Source: Phoronis australis (Eukaryota; Phoronida; Phoronidae). Taken from it: a DNA stretch of 64,000 nt. Where the stretch lies: NCBI GenBank assembly GCA_002633005.1, contig NMRA01000176.1, positions 319,740 to 383,739 on the forward strand, given 5' to 3'. The notes under the pieces were generated by a model that had not been told where the DNA came from, did not search any database, and was given only the letters and a program-made list of their open reading frames with translations. The position numbers and the translations under genes were made by a program. Below, in pieces: positions 46,366 to 58,485 of this stretch (within the stretch, counting starts at the first letter, position 1; each line of letters begins with the position of its first letter).

Positions 46366-47949
46366 ACAGGTGTGCATTTTTAGGTGCCTATGTGCTGTTG
46401 ACAGTATTCGATCTGAGCTCAGATAGGCCTGCATTAGTCTATCTAGAGTCTGAGTAAAGAACACGGATTTAGTTTCAATCATTGCAGACCGTTCTTCGTA
46501 TGCCATTCATTATAGGTCTATCTCTTCAGAATAACAATGATTATTGCCAGAGTTACATATAATTCCATGAACGGGAAGTTTACATCGATCTACTCTGTGG
46601 TCTACGAAAGAAGCCTGGTCTATGAATCTCTGTCAACAGGGATGTTTTGAGGACCACTCTTACTTCCGTTGTCTTCTTCAAATATACATGTATTCTACAG
46701 TCTGTTATTAGTTCCCTTGAGACTCGAGCTGTCGTGGTCAGTTAGCAGCAGCAAGCGCATATGTAAATCATTGTTCGTTTACTTTATCTTCGAAATGGAT
46801 GATTTTCCGGCCAGGCAATGATACGCAAATGAAAAATCGAAAACACAATTAGTAAAGATTACAGTCGAATTACGGAGAGTCTGAGTGGCCTCATTACATG
46901 TACATCAGAGACTGCTTTGAAACTGACGGTTCAAAAGAATCCACGGAATAGCAATGTGTAGGAAAAATCCCTTTGGATGAATTTTCAATGCCGAGTATTC
47001 CAATGCTGGATCGTTTCGTGGATTAGTGCTTGGAGTGGTTTTCCTTGGTAATGAACATCGAAATGTCTTGATTGCGTTGCCAATTAAGCTTAACATTGTA
47101 TTCACGAATTCGATTTGCAGACATCGTTAGGGACACTATTCAACGCTTTGTGTAGGTAAGGCATTATACCACACGTTGGTCAAAATGGTTCCATCGTGGA
47201 CTCGTGACCGTTATTAATGTCATTATATTTGCCTTTCTTCCGCCGCATTGTCATCGCCATCGTCATCAATTTCACAATCACCATGATTGCCAGATTCTTC
47301 ACGTGTGCCACCTTTTCATCGTCAATGTCGCCACTCTCAAACTCTCCATTGTTATTCCTTTTTTCATATCATGTCCATCGTTAGCTATAGAAAAATTGCG
47401 TGCTGTGTGTAGTTTCTTAGTGTGGACACGAGTTTCTCGATTAGTATTGCAGTCTATGTCACAAAAAGTTTTTAAGGCAATTTTATGATTACTGGCTTAC
47501 TGTCGTCTGCACCAATCCTGTTCTCTTTAACATCATGCAACGACATCTTTGAAGACTACTGTTTCGGTTCAAAGTTTGTTGTGGAACTCCTTTGTTTATT
47601 TTTATTTTCATGTACTTAAAAGTGCGAATTAGCGTTCCTAATTGCAACTATAGAGCCTTGTATACTGAATGGTGTTCATTGGCTGCTTTACGTGGAAGGT
47701 TCGTAGCCGCTAATCAGTTCGTGACTTCGGTTTTACCTAATCAGCGCTGTGTGGTGTTTTGATAATTTCACCAAAACAACTGGTTCTTCGCTGACCTGAT
47801 ATTGTATAATTACTACGTCTGTTGAGAGTCAAACAGCGTTATTAAGGTTATTAACGCCCCAGAAAATGTTCAAAATTGGCAGAACGTCGTATGTCAGAAT
47901 AAGCTGATTGCATTCTTATTAAACTTTCAGATACTATGCTCTGTGCACT
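46366..47949. other. no gene seen
   Basis: Non-coding. A degenerate CAT/ATC trinucleotide-rich patch lies at about 47240-47290. Confidence 0.4.
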
Positions 47950-48300
47950 GTTTCCAAAATGCTGTTTGGAATTGTTTTTAAAACGTTCCATTTTTGCATG
48001 AGGAGCCATAAAATATAAGACTTCTATATTTTCATAAAAAATAGGTTGTATAAAACCAAATGGAAATGGTATTTTAGAAAAATGTTAGAGTATTTTTGAG
48101 ATCTTATCTTGAACATTTATGTCGAAGAAAAATTGATCATGTTATTGATGTAGCTTTCGCTTTTGCTACATTTTGCTTAATGGCTGATTGGTAAAACGCA
48201 AAAAAGTACAGAATTTTTACTTTTAGAAATTTTAAGTTAAAATCTGTAGTTTTATAGATCTTTGTCTAAATATACAGGCTTGTCGTACAAAACCTTAAGC
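47950..48300 (+). repeat. dispersed repeat family D, copy 3
   Basis: Same orientation as 40601-40990. Shared blocks include TTTTTGCATGAGG, TTTTGAGATCTTATCTTGAAC, CATGTTATTGATG and AATCTGTAGTTTTATAGA. Its left edge (CACTGTTTCCAAAATGCTG) corresponds to the minisatellite-to-repeat junction of copy 2 (CACTGTTCTACAAAACGCC). Confidence 0.75.
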
Positions 48301-50928
48301 TACAGCATATCAACACAGAAGATCTTTTGGTTAGAAGTGCGAGGTCTTCTCTACAACGGTCGATTAATTCGCCTCATTAGAAAATCGGCTCGTTTCACAG
48401 TGCCCTGTACTTTGTCAATCGACATTTAAAAGAACCGCTGCAGACAATCCATGGCCATGGCATTGTCAGGCATGGTGACCTAAGTTGGCGTAAAACAGGG
48501 CAAGTGTCCGGTGAGCAATGACTTCAATAGCACTGTCTCCTCTGAAGTGCATTAGGTAATTGACCTGAGTGCTTTTGAAAACTGCTCTCCGTCTGGAATT
48601 AAAATTAAACGGGAGATGTTTCAAATGCAAAGCGTTAGTCAAGCGCTCCAAACTGTTGAGGTTTGGTGACGGTTACTGAGCATTGTTCTGTTTCAGATGT
48701 TTTGGTGATCTAGTTGTGATCAATACCTGTTAATAGCACACACTCGTTGCACTATTTTCGCCAATTTAGAGCACAGAGACAGTTTCATCATTTAAGAGAC
48801 ATCGTTAAAATAGCAAATTAGAATCTCGTATGCTGTTCCGTTTTTTCACTGGAAGTTGAGAAAATGAAATTCAATACCGTACAACTGCGGCCGCCATTTC
48901 GTTGCTGCACCACCAAAAATCAAAAATTATTTTGAAAATTTCATATTTGATTACTCTTTATTGAAAACATTTGGTTACATGTTATCGTTGGAGCTGCAAG
49001 AGCGTTAATTGGGATTTCGGAATAACTTTAAACTCGGTTGTTTTGTGGTTGAATCCCGGCTTTACTAAGTTTTTAATTAAAAAAGAAGCTTTGTGTTTAA
49101 CAGGCGAAAGCATGGTTTAATATTCGTTTAAAAACAGAAAGCACTACCGGTGATAGCAAATATGTTACTCGTTTTTGTTTGCGTTGCTTTGATTGAGAGT
49201 TTCACTTTCTCCTAACCTGTTCCCGTGAGTTACGTTACGTACGTTTTCCATAACATCTTGGTTCCAGCACTCTGGCCACGCGAGGGCGCTCAGACGGAAT
49301 GTAAAGGCGCGTCAGATTTGTCCACCAGAATTGACCTCCGTTACAAACATGAGGTTTTGTGAACTATAAAATTCCGTGAATTTCAGGTCAGTCTTGATTC
49401 ACAGTAACGTGTACAATTAATTGCCGCGTTCCTAATTCGCTTGACTATTACTAATTTAGTTAGGATAAAATACGTGTGCCAGATTCCATGTCCAGTTTGA
49501 ATTGAATTTTGGATCTGGAAACTGGTTAACGTTTTCGCATAGATACTCATTCAACGACAAAAATTGACTCGCTTTAATATACCGAGCGACATTTCATGGT
49601 TTGTGAGACCTGTTTAACTGCCGGTCAGCCTACTGTCTGAAGGTTGATAGATTTAGAGTGTCCACTCACCGACTGAAGTTTATTCAATTCAAAGTTATAC
49701 TATCTAAAACGTCTTCTAGAACACTTGGTTTTATTGAGTGTCCTCCGCTCGTTATTGCCTGTTGTCAGAATGGTGATGAAGTTACACTTTGGCCAGGTTT
49801 TCGAGACGGTAATTTTCAGTATGCAGGAGGCTTATCGAAACTCTTTAGCTGCAGTAACTGAAATCTATTACTTGGCAACTTGAAAACACCAAAGACCTCA
49901 TTTAACACGCAAAAATGGGTTATGACCGATTATATTAAAAACTATTGATTTAAGGTTTTCTACTTGGGCAAATTCATCAGGATAGCGTGGAGGAAATGAG
50001 ACTGCTAAATTTATTTTCTACTCAAAGTTACTGATCTATTCATGGTTGGGCTTCTGACGTATATGTATATTGTACATCTGTTTGATTCGGGACACACATA
50101 GAACATAAATGAAATTCGTGACGTGGACTGGGTGAATAGAAGTTATTGTTAGCATGAGATTCGACATATTAGCTCAATTGTAATGACTTGTTTGGCAGCA
50201 TTCAGTAAGTGGTGAGGCTTAACTCGCTTAAAGATTGTCGGCTGAGATTGGTTTGCCTCCTGTTGTTTCCGCGTGAGTAGAACAACACTGCTGGAATTTA
50301 GAGAAGGCCTGCGTGCACATTAGACCACTGATTTAAGATGTGCATCACAAGGCAAACTCATTAGCGGCATTTTGTAATCAGAATCTACACAAGGAATTAT
50401 CGTGCAATCGCACGGCATTTAAGCGTGGTTAACAACTTAATAATGTCTAGTTTGGATTAATCGTGCAATGCAAAAATCTTCATTGAGTTCAAATTAGTAA
50501 CGATTTAAGTGGTCAGTTACTGAGACAGATATAAAAACAACTTGTGAGATGTGTGTCTATGACTGTGACATTCACAGGTTTTTGCTTGAGTTAGTAAAAC
50601 GTCTCAGAAAATATATTTCACTTCGCTGTGTCGTTCATCAACCGAAAATTGAAAATAGACTAAACTGTAGATAATCCAGATAAGCTTTTTTGGTACCTGA
50701 ACCCGGATGAGCCACCTGCCCACGTCTGGTGCAACGTAAATCAGGCCACCTGCACTGTTTTAAAATTGTTTAGTAGGTTTTCCAAAAAGAAAAATCAAAA
50801 CGACAGGCCACTAACCCTACAAACCGCTCTCGAAATCTTCTTCACCGTGACAGAACTTCACATGCGGTGTCACGAAGACCTGACACCCAGAATATTTACC
50901 AGTCATGAATACGCTTTAGGAAATGGCT
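48301..50928. other. no gene seen
   Basis: Non-coding 2.6 kb with short ORFs only. Confidence 0.4.
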
Positions 50929-51404
50929 AGACAGTACCACCGTCTCATTTGGCCACAGTCGAGGCGGTGGCCATCCCATAGGCCGTTCCCTGATACGCCA
51001 GAAGCTTTTCGGCGAATTATGCCTCACACTGCCAAGCTATCCTCAAGTTCCTATAAGTACCGTTGTCACATAAAGGGACACCTTAGGAGGCTGTTGGCGT
51101 CTTTAACTCTTCCCAGGTCGAACATATACTGTTGCAATCAAAGATTTTTCGATTAGTCCTTCGTTCAGTTGCCCAAATCGGTCATTTCAGTGCTCACGCC
51201 AGGGGATGTGACGTCAAATCCCCCGGCGCGAGCACTGTGAAAATGGCCAGTTGCCGATTTGGGCAACTGAACGATGGACTGTTCTAAAAATTTTGATTAC
51301 GGGAGAATTTTAATTAAAATTTGCTGAAAAGCTTCAGGCGTATGGAGGGTTTATGGGATGGCCAACGTCTCTACCGCCAGTTGAGACTGTCGGTGGTACT
51401 GTCT
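50929..51404. mobile_element. foldback MITE, family F, copy 2
   Basis: Nearly the whole element is an inverted repeat. The left end AGACAGTACCACCGTCTC matches the reverse complement of the right end. Matching arms carry ATCCCAT, CAGAAGCTTTTC(G/A)GC and CGTTCAGTTGCCCAAATCGG. The centre (51202-51223) is a palindrome GGGGATGTGACGTCAAATCCCC around a CRE octamer. About 230 bp of the left arm match copy 1 reverse complemented. There is no ORF of interest. Confidence 0.8.
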
Positions 51405-52309
51405 TGGAAATTGCAGGACTGCCTAAGCCCTCCTCCGAAATTCAACTCTTTTAAATCCTCGTTGGTTAACTCAGTTTCAACTGAATGTTAAAGCCGTTGC
51501 TAGCTAGGCAAGAATGTTTTATGTCACATTTGATACCGTTAAGGGCCTAATCGAAATGATACGTTTTTCAAAGACACAATCCCAAATGTTTTGCATATAG
51601 GTACATTGCCCAAAGATACGCACATAGGAGCAGTCGTTTAGAAGAATTCAACTCATAGGCGGATTTAGGGCCCCCCCCCCCTTGGCTGCCGCAAAAAGTA
51701 TAAAACAGCAAGAGCGTAGGGAAATGTTGAGTTTATTAATTAACCCCGCTAACTATCATTATACGTCTGAAGCAAGATTTAAATATGTGCAGGTTTAGGG
51801 CGGGGGGGCCTCAGATCCAATTTCAAGTGTCAAATTCGGAACACGGGGCAATCGTAACGGAACTATGGCAAAGTACATGTATAGGCTCTCCCACGATATC
51901 CCAGACGACCGGCAGTGGCGCTGCGCACTACGACTCCGCTACCGTCGTCTGCTTTACTGTGCAATGAAGAAAGTTTTTCTTCATTTTTAAAAAAAATGGA
52001 ATTTGAGTGACGATGAAAACACAGAAGCTGCTGGTAAGATGTGAATTTTAATCGAAGCCTTAGTGAATCACTCAGAAACTCATAATTCTCTCTTTGTATT
52101 AAGACGATTTCCAAAGCAATCGCGTCATTAATGCCTACACAAAAAACGGATTTGTTCTTTTGGGCAATTGAAGACTATTTTAAATACAACAAATTTGTTA
52201 CGACCTGATTGCACAAAATATAAAAAGTGTAATAAGCATTACAAAAAGAAGTAGGTTTCGCGCGCAAACGCTGTGGACCACAAACAAGTGCTCTTAGACT
52301 CAAACCACT
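51405..52309. other. no gene seen
   Basis: Non-coding. Two C- or G-rich patches (TTAGGGCCCCCCCC near 51667 and TTTAGGGCGGGGGGGCC near 51795) look like transposon-edge sequence but could not be paired into an element. Confidence 0.4.
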
Positions 52310-52420
52310 AGAGAAGTCGTGGTGGTGCAGTGTAAAGCATGCACACTGTAACCACCAGGTCGTGAGTTCGAGCTTGTAGTATTGGCAGTTTTTCAAGTTT
52401 GACTCCTGCTCCGTTTTTTT
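52310..52420 (+). mobile_element. tRNA-derived SINE, family S2
   Basis: A box-like TGGTGCAGTGTAAAGC (from 52323) and B box-like GTGAGTTCGAGC (from 52363) are about 40 bp apart, as in tRNA genes. A tRNA-unrelated body and a T-run follow. The stem positions do not make a full cloverleaf, so it is a SINE head and not a tRNA gene. The 3' end is not defined. Confidence 0.5.
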
Positions 52421-52505
52421 CCTTTGCCTTTTATTCTTGGATAATACTTCAGGAATCAAGGAAAATGATTTATTTTTAGAGGAAAAAACAGAAAAATTTT
52501 CCTTG

Positions 52506-52531
52506 CGGGAGGGGGGCAAACCCCCCTCCCG
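52506..52531. repeat. GC-rich palindrome
   Basis: Eleven-base perfect arms CGGGAGGGGGG and CCCCCCTCCCG around CAAA. More GC-rich, transposon-edge-like sequence follows (TTGGGCCCCCCTCAG near 52600). It could be the terminal hairpin of an uncharacterised element. Confidence 0.6.
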
Positions 52532-52960
52532 ACCTCCCCTCATTCGGTGCTATGCGCATCTACAATCGTGCTTTGCGCAAATGTTTACATACAAAAGGTT
52601 GGGCCCCCCTCAGTAATATCCTAGATTAGCCACTGAAACTGCATGTACATTTCAGAAGAAGTAGTAAGTACACTTGATTGAATCTGACGGTTCAACAAGG
52701 TAAGACATCTCATTGAGTTGTCGATGACGACTTCCGGCTTTTAAACCACACCGGCGATGACAATATATGCAAGTGCGGCCTAAGATAAATTTACCAAAAA
52801 AACTCCTCCAGAAAGGTATCATTCCCTGCTTGGGTATGAATCCTGAGAATCGATTAACCCTTCCACTGAACGTGGAATGAGAACAGTGTTCATTTGGTTA
52901 AAAGTAAATACACAAAACGTACCGAGAGTGGCGTACATGAAGTAATATCCCACGAGACAT

Positions 52961-53009
52961 TATTCCGCGTATCGACCGAGACCGAAGGTCGGGGTCGATG
53001 CGCGGAATA
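52961..53009. repeat. 17-bp-arm hairpin
   Basis: TATTCCGCGTATCGACC and GGTCGATGCGCGGAATA pair at 16 of 17 positions across a 15-base loop. The loop contains GACCGAAGGTC, itself a mini-hairpin. No flanking gene explains it. Confidence 0.75.
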
Positions 53010-55007
53010 GGAGGCACTGAACAGTTCTCAACTTCTCACAGGGATTTGCCTATCAGAGCACACGTCAATGGACTCTTCACCCTTTTTTCACTCTGTCAAA
53101 AACTGCATGCAAATAAACAAAAGTTTTGAGTCATTTCACATCACAAGTCCTACAGATGAGCACAGAAACTTTGTACTCTCTTGTATTTTTGACCCTTTCA
53201 CTCCCAGTGGAAACCAAGCTGAACTAAGAAAAATAAGGGCAAAAATTGCAAAATCGGCACTTTTCATTCCAAAGTCACCACTTCCCTGCCGATGCTTGAC
53301 TAAAGCCAACATTACATTGCGAAAGCAAATTTCCTAACAATTCCAAAAATTTGGTCCAAAAAGTACTGTCAACCAACTAGTTTTTTTTTTTGCAAATCTG
53401 GCTTGTTTGAGGGCTACCTGAAATCACGGCCAATTTCTCAGTTGCTACACAGCGATGCACAATTGCAACACATGGCCACCATCTTGAAGAAGAGTGCAGC
53501 TACAGCCAAGAAAGTGGCCTTTTTTCATTCTCAGCATGTTCAGAAATACAAACAAACCACATTCACTGAGCTTACATGCAATTCCTACCTACAAAATGCC
53601 CCCAAACTTGGCCTACCCCAAAATTTTATTATTTTGGCAGTGCAAATTGGCCGCGGCCACAGCCTAACTATTCAGTGCCACCATAAGGTTGAGTGGGATA
53701 TTACTTCATGTACGCCAATCGAGGTACGTTTTGTATATATCCCATGCGCTTCGAATACCTAAGTTTCTAACATTTTTTCGGCAGATTTTTCAAATGCTTC
53801 ACCCAGACTGTTCACATGGCGGATCACATCCTATATGTATGTACTTGCGCGTTAGGTTGCAAGTTTTCTCTTGAAAAAGAAACAGTTTTAAAAGTAACGA
53901 TTTATTTCTTGAAAAGAGGTAGTAAAGATAAAAACAACGGCAACTGAGCAGTGAACTTGTAACGTCTCCTGGAAATAGTTACAAAACAACAATTTTTGAT
54001 ATTTTAATTTCCTAGAAATCGGCGCCTGAGTTGCAGACGATATAGTATTCAGCAATTGAAAACTGAGAGAAAGTGTCTTATAATTAACAGTTTTGTTCCA
54101 GATTTTACGTTTAGGGCTGGTTGCATGTCGAGTGTTAGTTACACTGTTGCAACTGTATTACTTTAAACTATATTCCGAAAGTTTGATGATCGAACCGGCT
54201 GAAGACGTCGAGTCGACATTGACGTACCTTTTGAACATTCCATGTCAGAGGTTGCTGGTGAAGCAGTGCGAGAGGTGAATACGGAAAACTTCATTACATG
54301 GCCGTATTTCCCTCGACAGATTCAACGCGCGTTGGATAAACATGTAATATTTACCATGTCCTTATGCAACGACTTGTGTTTCGTTACTTTCAAGTCACTG
54401 TATTGCGTATCTCTTTGCGGAGTTCATTGGATCTCGTCAGTTGCCATTTGCAGTGAACCCAGCCGGCTGCATGATGAAATATGTTGCTAGCAAATAGGTA
54501 TGCCAGTTTTGGCTGCATGCACTCAGCTTCGAGCTGATTCAAACTGCATGGACTTATAGATTAGACCTGCCATGTATGTATAGTTGTATACAATGTATCC
54601 TTGGCATAGCAACAGGTGAATCAGGTTCACAATAAACATAGTAGGTCTAGTGACAATGAAAATATTTATCATATCCATAAAACCAGGAGTTCGTAGACAG
54701 AAATCTGGTCTTACGCTCCACATAACTATTTCTGAAAAATAATTTAAACCGAGTTAAGCAAAAGAATATCTGAGAATAACTTAGTAATTGCTATTAACTG
54801 AGAAAACGTGCACAAATTACATCCAGGCAGTGACGTGCTAATAATTGCATTTCCATACCTTTATTTGCCAATTTTGTTGTGGTAGTGCAAGACCAAACTT
54901 CTGTCACATTCCATGAAACAGACCCAAGGACTTATTTTGGCATGCATTCATTCTTCTACTCTGACGTCATAGGCTCTCTATTCTGATGTCTGACAGGGTG
55001 AATCTAC
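53010..55007. other. no gene seen
   Basis: Two forward frames (53068-53337 and 53403-53762, 89 and 119 codons) have protein-like stretches but no recognisable domain, splice logic or homologue. I do not call them. Confidence 0.4.
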
Positions 55008-55138
55008 TGGTATCTTTAAAAGAACATTCTCGGCAAGAAAACTAATTTTACCGAAATTAACAGTAGCGCGGAATAGAACCCATTGTCTCAGCAGCAGAGG
55101 CAACCGAACGCTGTACCGCAGAACTTAATTCCACGCGT
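55008..55138 (-). mobile_element. tRNA-derived SINE, family S1, copy 2
   Basis: The minus strand has GCGGTACAGCGTTCGG (A-box region) and GGTTCTATTCC (B box, 55080-55070). The body AAAATTAGTTTTCTTGCCGA...TTTTAAAGATA parallels the copy at 28024-28145. Two diverged copies with the same head-body junction define a SINE family. Confidence 0.55.
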
Positions 55139-56477
55139 TAAATATCAGATTATTTTAACGGGTCTTGATTTCAGCGAATGACTCGCAGACATTGTCGAGA
55201 ATTGGCGATTTACAATAAAATCACCAAAAACGGATTTTGTTGTAAAGAGCTCTGGTGAAAGCTAATAACTTCAAGAAGTCTATCCCTTTGAACAATAATC
55301 CAAAATTGCGTTTCTCGGTCTCAAAAACGACAATAATCCTTTAAATCCTGGTTCCTGTACCTGTGTGATGATTAATTGAAAAATTTCACGTTGCTGTTCC
55401 GGTTTAATTGTCAATATTTTTATTTTATATTTTAATTTTATTTCTTCTAATGCCATTTGTGTCTGTCGCTCAGGCTCCGACATTGGTTATAAAAACAAAT
55501 TCTAAATGTAGTAACCTTTTTTGTCGATTCTCAAAACAACCGAGAGTCATACGAGCCCAGTTTTCGTTGCTTTATGATAGCTCACCAGCTCTTTTAAAAA
55601 TGTATGACGTAGGTGGCATATGCCTCGGTAGATTAATAAAATTTCATTTTCGTTGTAGCTAAAGGTTTTGACTTCACAATATTTAAAACAGCGGCACTCC
55701 CAACCTTCCTGACCGAAGATGGAAGGTCGTCGTTCAAAAAGTTAACGCTGGTTATCAAATAATAAACGAATGAAGTGCATAAAACCACAGTATTCGTAAG
55801 AGTCCCGGGTGAAATTGACGTCTGTTATGCAGTTAAGAAAACTAGTTCTATTGCCTATAACATCGCAATGTGAACAGAGAAGAACCACTTGAATTCATTA
55901 ACTTATATTTGCTACATGTGTAAGCCTACTGTTGCGTGTTTCCCGGATTAAAGGCGGATACGATCGAGCCTTCAAAAGCGAAGCTTTGGTCCACTTACCG
56001 CTATAAAATCGATCTCAATTTGTTCCTTTCTTAGATTACAAGGAATATCGTTATTCTCTGAATCGTATACTGAGCAGGTAAAATGACCTCTGGCGCCGCG
56101 GCAACCCAAAATTTTAGTTGTGGTTATAGCAGCTATTAGTAAAGCCATTTACACACTACGAGTTCCCACAACAACTTGCCCTTGAACAATTTGGCACAGT
56201 ATTCGATCGATCGTCCCCTCTACACCTGCACCTTGCACATTGCCACAAGTATGACGCAGAAATGATGAGACACCAATGTGTGTAACTGATCTACATGTAA
56301 TCAAGTGCACAGCCCTGCCTTGCCTGCTGGTTTGAGTCCACGCCTTGCGCTGGGACAAGTTACTTTAAACAAGTTACCGTAACCCGATGGTGTCAAATAA
56401 GTAGTCACACGTGTGTCAAGTTGCCCCAGGGCAAACAGCGTCCTCATTACTACTACTAAACACAGCGCCAACCCGTT
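55139..56477. other. no gene seen
   Basis: Non-coding, with short ORFs only. Confidence 0.4.
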
Positions 56478-56512
56478 CTAGGTGTTATGTTTTTGTAATA
56501 GAAAGAAGAAAA

Positions 56513-56715
56513 GGTTTACGGGGATCCAGTGCTTAAGTTACAAAAGAAAAGGAGGGAAGGAAGCAGGCAGGGCAAAGCACAGAAGTTTAGGGATATTCCA
56601 AAGGGAACATGTGGAAAAAAAGACCACGCGGAAATGGATACGCAATCCTTTTTTATACGTTTATGCTTCTTTCTATTACAAAAACATAACAGATTTTGGC
56701 GTAGTTGGCAGGATT
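56513..56715 (+). repeat. inverted internal copy of gag / LTR end / leader
   Basis: The plus strand here repeats what the minus strand reads at about 57700-57570 (starting GGTTTACGG.GATCCAGTGC) and then at about 58400-58337 (CTTCTTTCTATTACAAAAAC, then TTTTGGCGTAGTTGGCAGGA). Within the gag part a small deletion removes the CPRC half of the zinc knuckle. So the two inverted pieces are joined in an order not found in a normal provirus. Confidence 0.85.
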
Positions 56716-56729
56716 TATCATTACTGAGT

Positions 56730-58260
56730 AATCTCCGCATACTCTTAATTTCCGTTTACTTTGGCCAGGAAGCGGTGCTTTTCTTATAGGGACAACTGGT
56801 GTTCCATACTCGTTGAATTGTGCAGGTTCCCAAATTCCACGTTTAATACCAGCATCATATGCCAGATTCAAGTCATCCAGTAATGCAAAAGGTACTGTGG
56901 GAGGTTTGCAAAATATTTGTTGGACATCAGGCTTGAATTTTACATCTAATTCGAAACCTTTTAAACATCTCAATTCAGGTTTGAGTAGGTCTGGAAATTC
57001 ATCGCAGATGATTTTGCACGCGTGCTGAAACGCTACATCACTTTTTTGTCCTCGTGACAAACAACACCAACTTTGTCATTTTGGTTGTCATCACGCAAAA
57101 TGGAATTCCTACAGAGTGAAGTGACATCAATTTTTAGCTGTCGAACTGCCGTTCGGCCACCAATATTCAAATCGTGTTTTGTTTTCTACTAATTCAATGT
57201 CTGCTGTATGCTGCGAATCGTACTGTAATGTTGTGTTTGTACTGAAAATTCCCAAAACTGGTAATGGTTTTTCATTTGCCGCGAAATACTGACTGTGTGA
57301 TGGAGACAAAACAGGTTTTCCAGGTTTAAACCAAATCTTCTCCGAAATGAAATTGTCCGGTGATCCAGTATCTACGTCAAGACGGTCTGGTTTTTGCCGC
57401 ATATGCGAACAACAATCTCAATCAGAAATGTGATTAACTTTCTGTTCTGGCCTTGCTAAAATACTGCTTACTTTATCCCTAGCCTTTCTTTTGCTTAGAC
57501 ATACAGCCTCTATATGACCTTTCTTGTGACAGAAACGGCATTCAGTCTCTTTAAAACGACAATCCATTGTCGAGTGGACTTTTTTCCACAACGGGGACAT
57601 GTTCCCTTTGGAATTTCCCAAAACTTTTGTGCTTTGCCCTGCCTGATTTCTTCCCTCCTTTTCTTTTGTAACTTAAGCACTGGATCTCCGTAAACCGTGT
57701 CTTTTGCAACTTTGGACGCCTCTTCAATTTCTGTTGCTATGTCTATGGCTTTCTTAGCAGATAATTCGTTATCTTTTATTTTAAAAAGGGTTTTTAGGAC
57801 CGCCTCATTGTTAATTGAACAAATAAATCTAGTTCTCATAGCTTCATCCTGAGGATCCTTTATTGTTGTAAAATCGCATTTGCTGCTAACTCCTGTATTG
57901 TCTCACCTGGATGTCTTCTTGTGTTAGACCAAAATAATTTTGAATCGCTCCCGGACTACAAAATACTTTGAATCGAATTGATTCTCCATAAATGTTGTAA
58001 TTTCATTGATTTTCTGTTGATTGATATCCTTGTAAGGTGTCTGCTGCTCTACCAAAGTTGCAAGAAACTTATAACTGTAGACGTCTGATTCGTCAAGAAA
58101 GTTTGTGTACGTTTTTCCATAGGTATGGAGTGTGCCCCTGCAAATGTTTGGAATCTGGACCAATAATACTTCCAGAGTTCCACTGAACTGTCGAACGCAC
58201 CAAACGTTGGCGTAGATGTCGTTGGTTGGTGCATCACCCTACTAGTGATCATCTCAGCAA
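56730..58260 (-). pseudogene. Gypsy-like gag-protease-partial RT, decayed
   Basis: In order on the minus strand there is a gag capsid region in several frames (58252 to about 57510), with FICSINNEAVLKTLFKIKD and a following zinc-knuckle region (CPRCGK, then CRFCHKKGH). Next is an aspartic-protease start (about 57402-57127, LDVDTGSPDNFIS) and the beginning of RT (57060 to about 56730, with a KLRVCGDYSVMINP block). Frames shift repeatedly, the protease active site is altered, and RT stops before its catalytic motif. RNase H and integrase are absent. Confidence 0.8.
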
Positions 58261-58360
58261 AACTCTGATGATTCCCTTACTGTTGGTTGATTTGTTGTTG
58301 TAATAACGAAATAATGCCAACTCACCCATCTTTTTATATCCTGCCAACTACGCCAAAATC

Positions 58361-58480
58361 TGTTATGTTTTTGTAATAGAAAGAAGCAGAAACATATAAA
58401 AGAAATGTAAAATATATTGACAGGAATTAAGAATGACGTCACAAAAGGATGACGTCATAGAAAACTATAACATCACAACA
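58361..58480 (-). mobile_element. Gypsy-like LTR
   Basis: A short 120-bp LTR with TG...CA ends. The minus strand contains two CRE-like elements (ATGACGTCAT and GTGACGTCAT) and a TATA-like TTTTATATG. That is a plausible compact promoter. Confidence 0.75.
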
Positions 58481-58485
58481 CTAGG

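Larger units (their letters stand above)
56483..58480 (-). mobile_element. rearranged Ty3/Gypsy-like LTR retrotransposon insertion
   Basis: A perfect CTAGG target duplication flanks the insertion (56478-56482 and 58481-58485). On the minus strand it opens with a 120-bp LTR (58480-58361, TGTTGTGATG...CATAACA). A primer-binding-like TGGCGTAGTTGGCAGGAT follows (58355-58338), then gag, protease and the start of RT. It ends in only the last 26 bp of the LTR (56508-56483). Between RT and that stub lie about 200 bp in inverted orientation: a gag fragment (56513 to about 56640), an LTR end (about 56648-56691) and the leader (56692-56715). The ends are correct for integrase action although the interior is scrambled. 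Confidence 0.85.

Noticed and set aside
52310-52385. tRNA gene
   Set aside because: The A- and B-box-like motifs are present but acceptor and anticodon stems do not pair, so it is called a SINE.
53068-53762. Two forward ORFs of 89 and 119 codons as a gene
   Set aside because: No domain, splice signals or family resemblance. Length alone is not convincing in this region.
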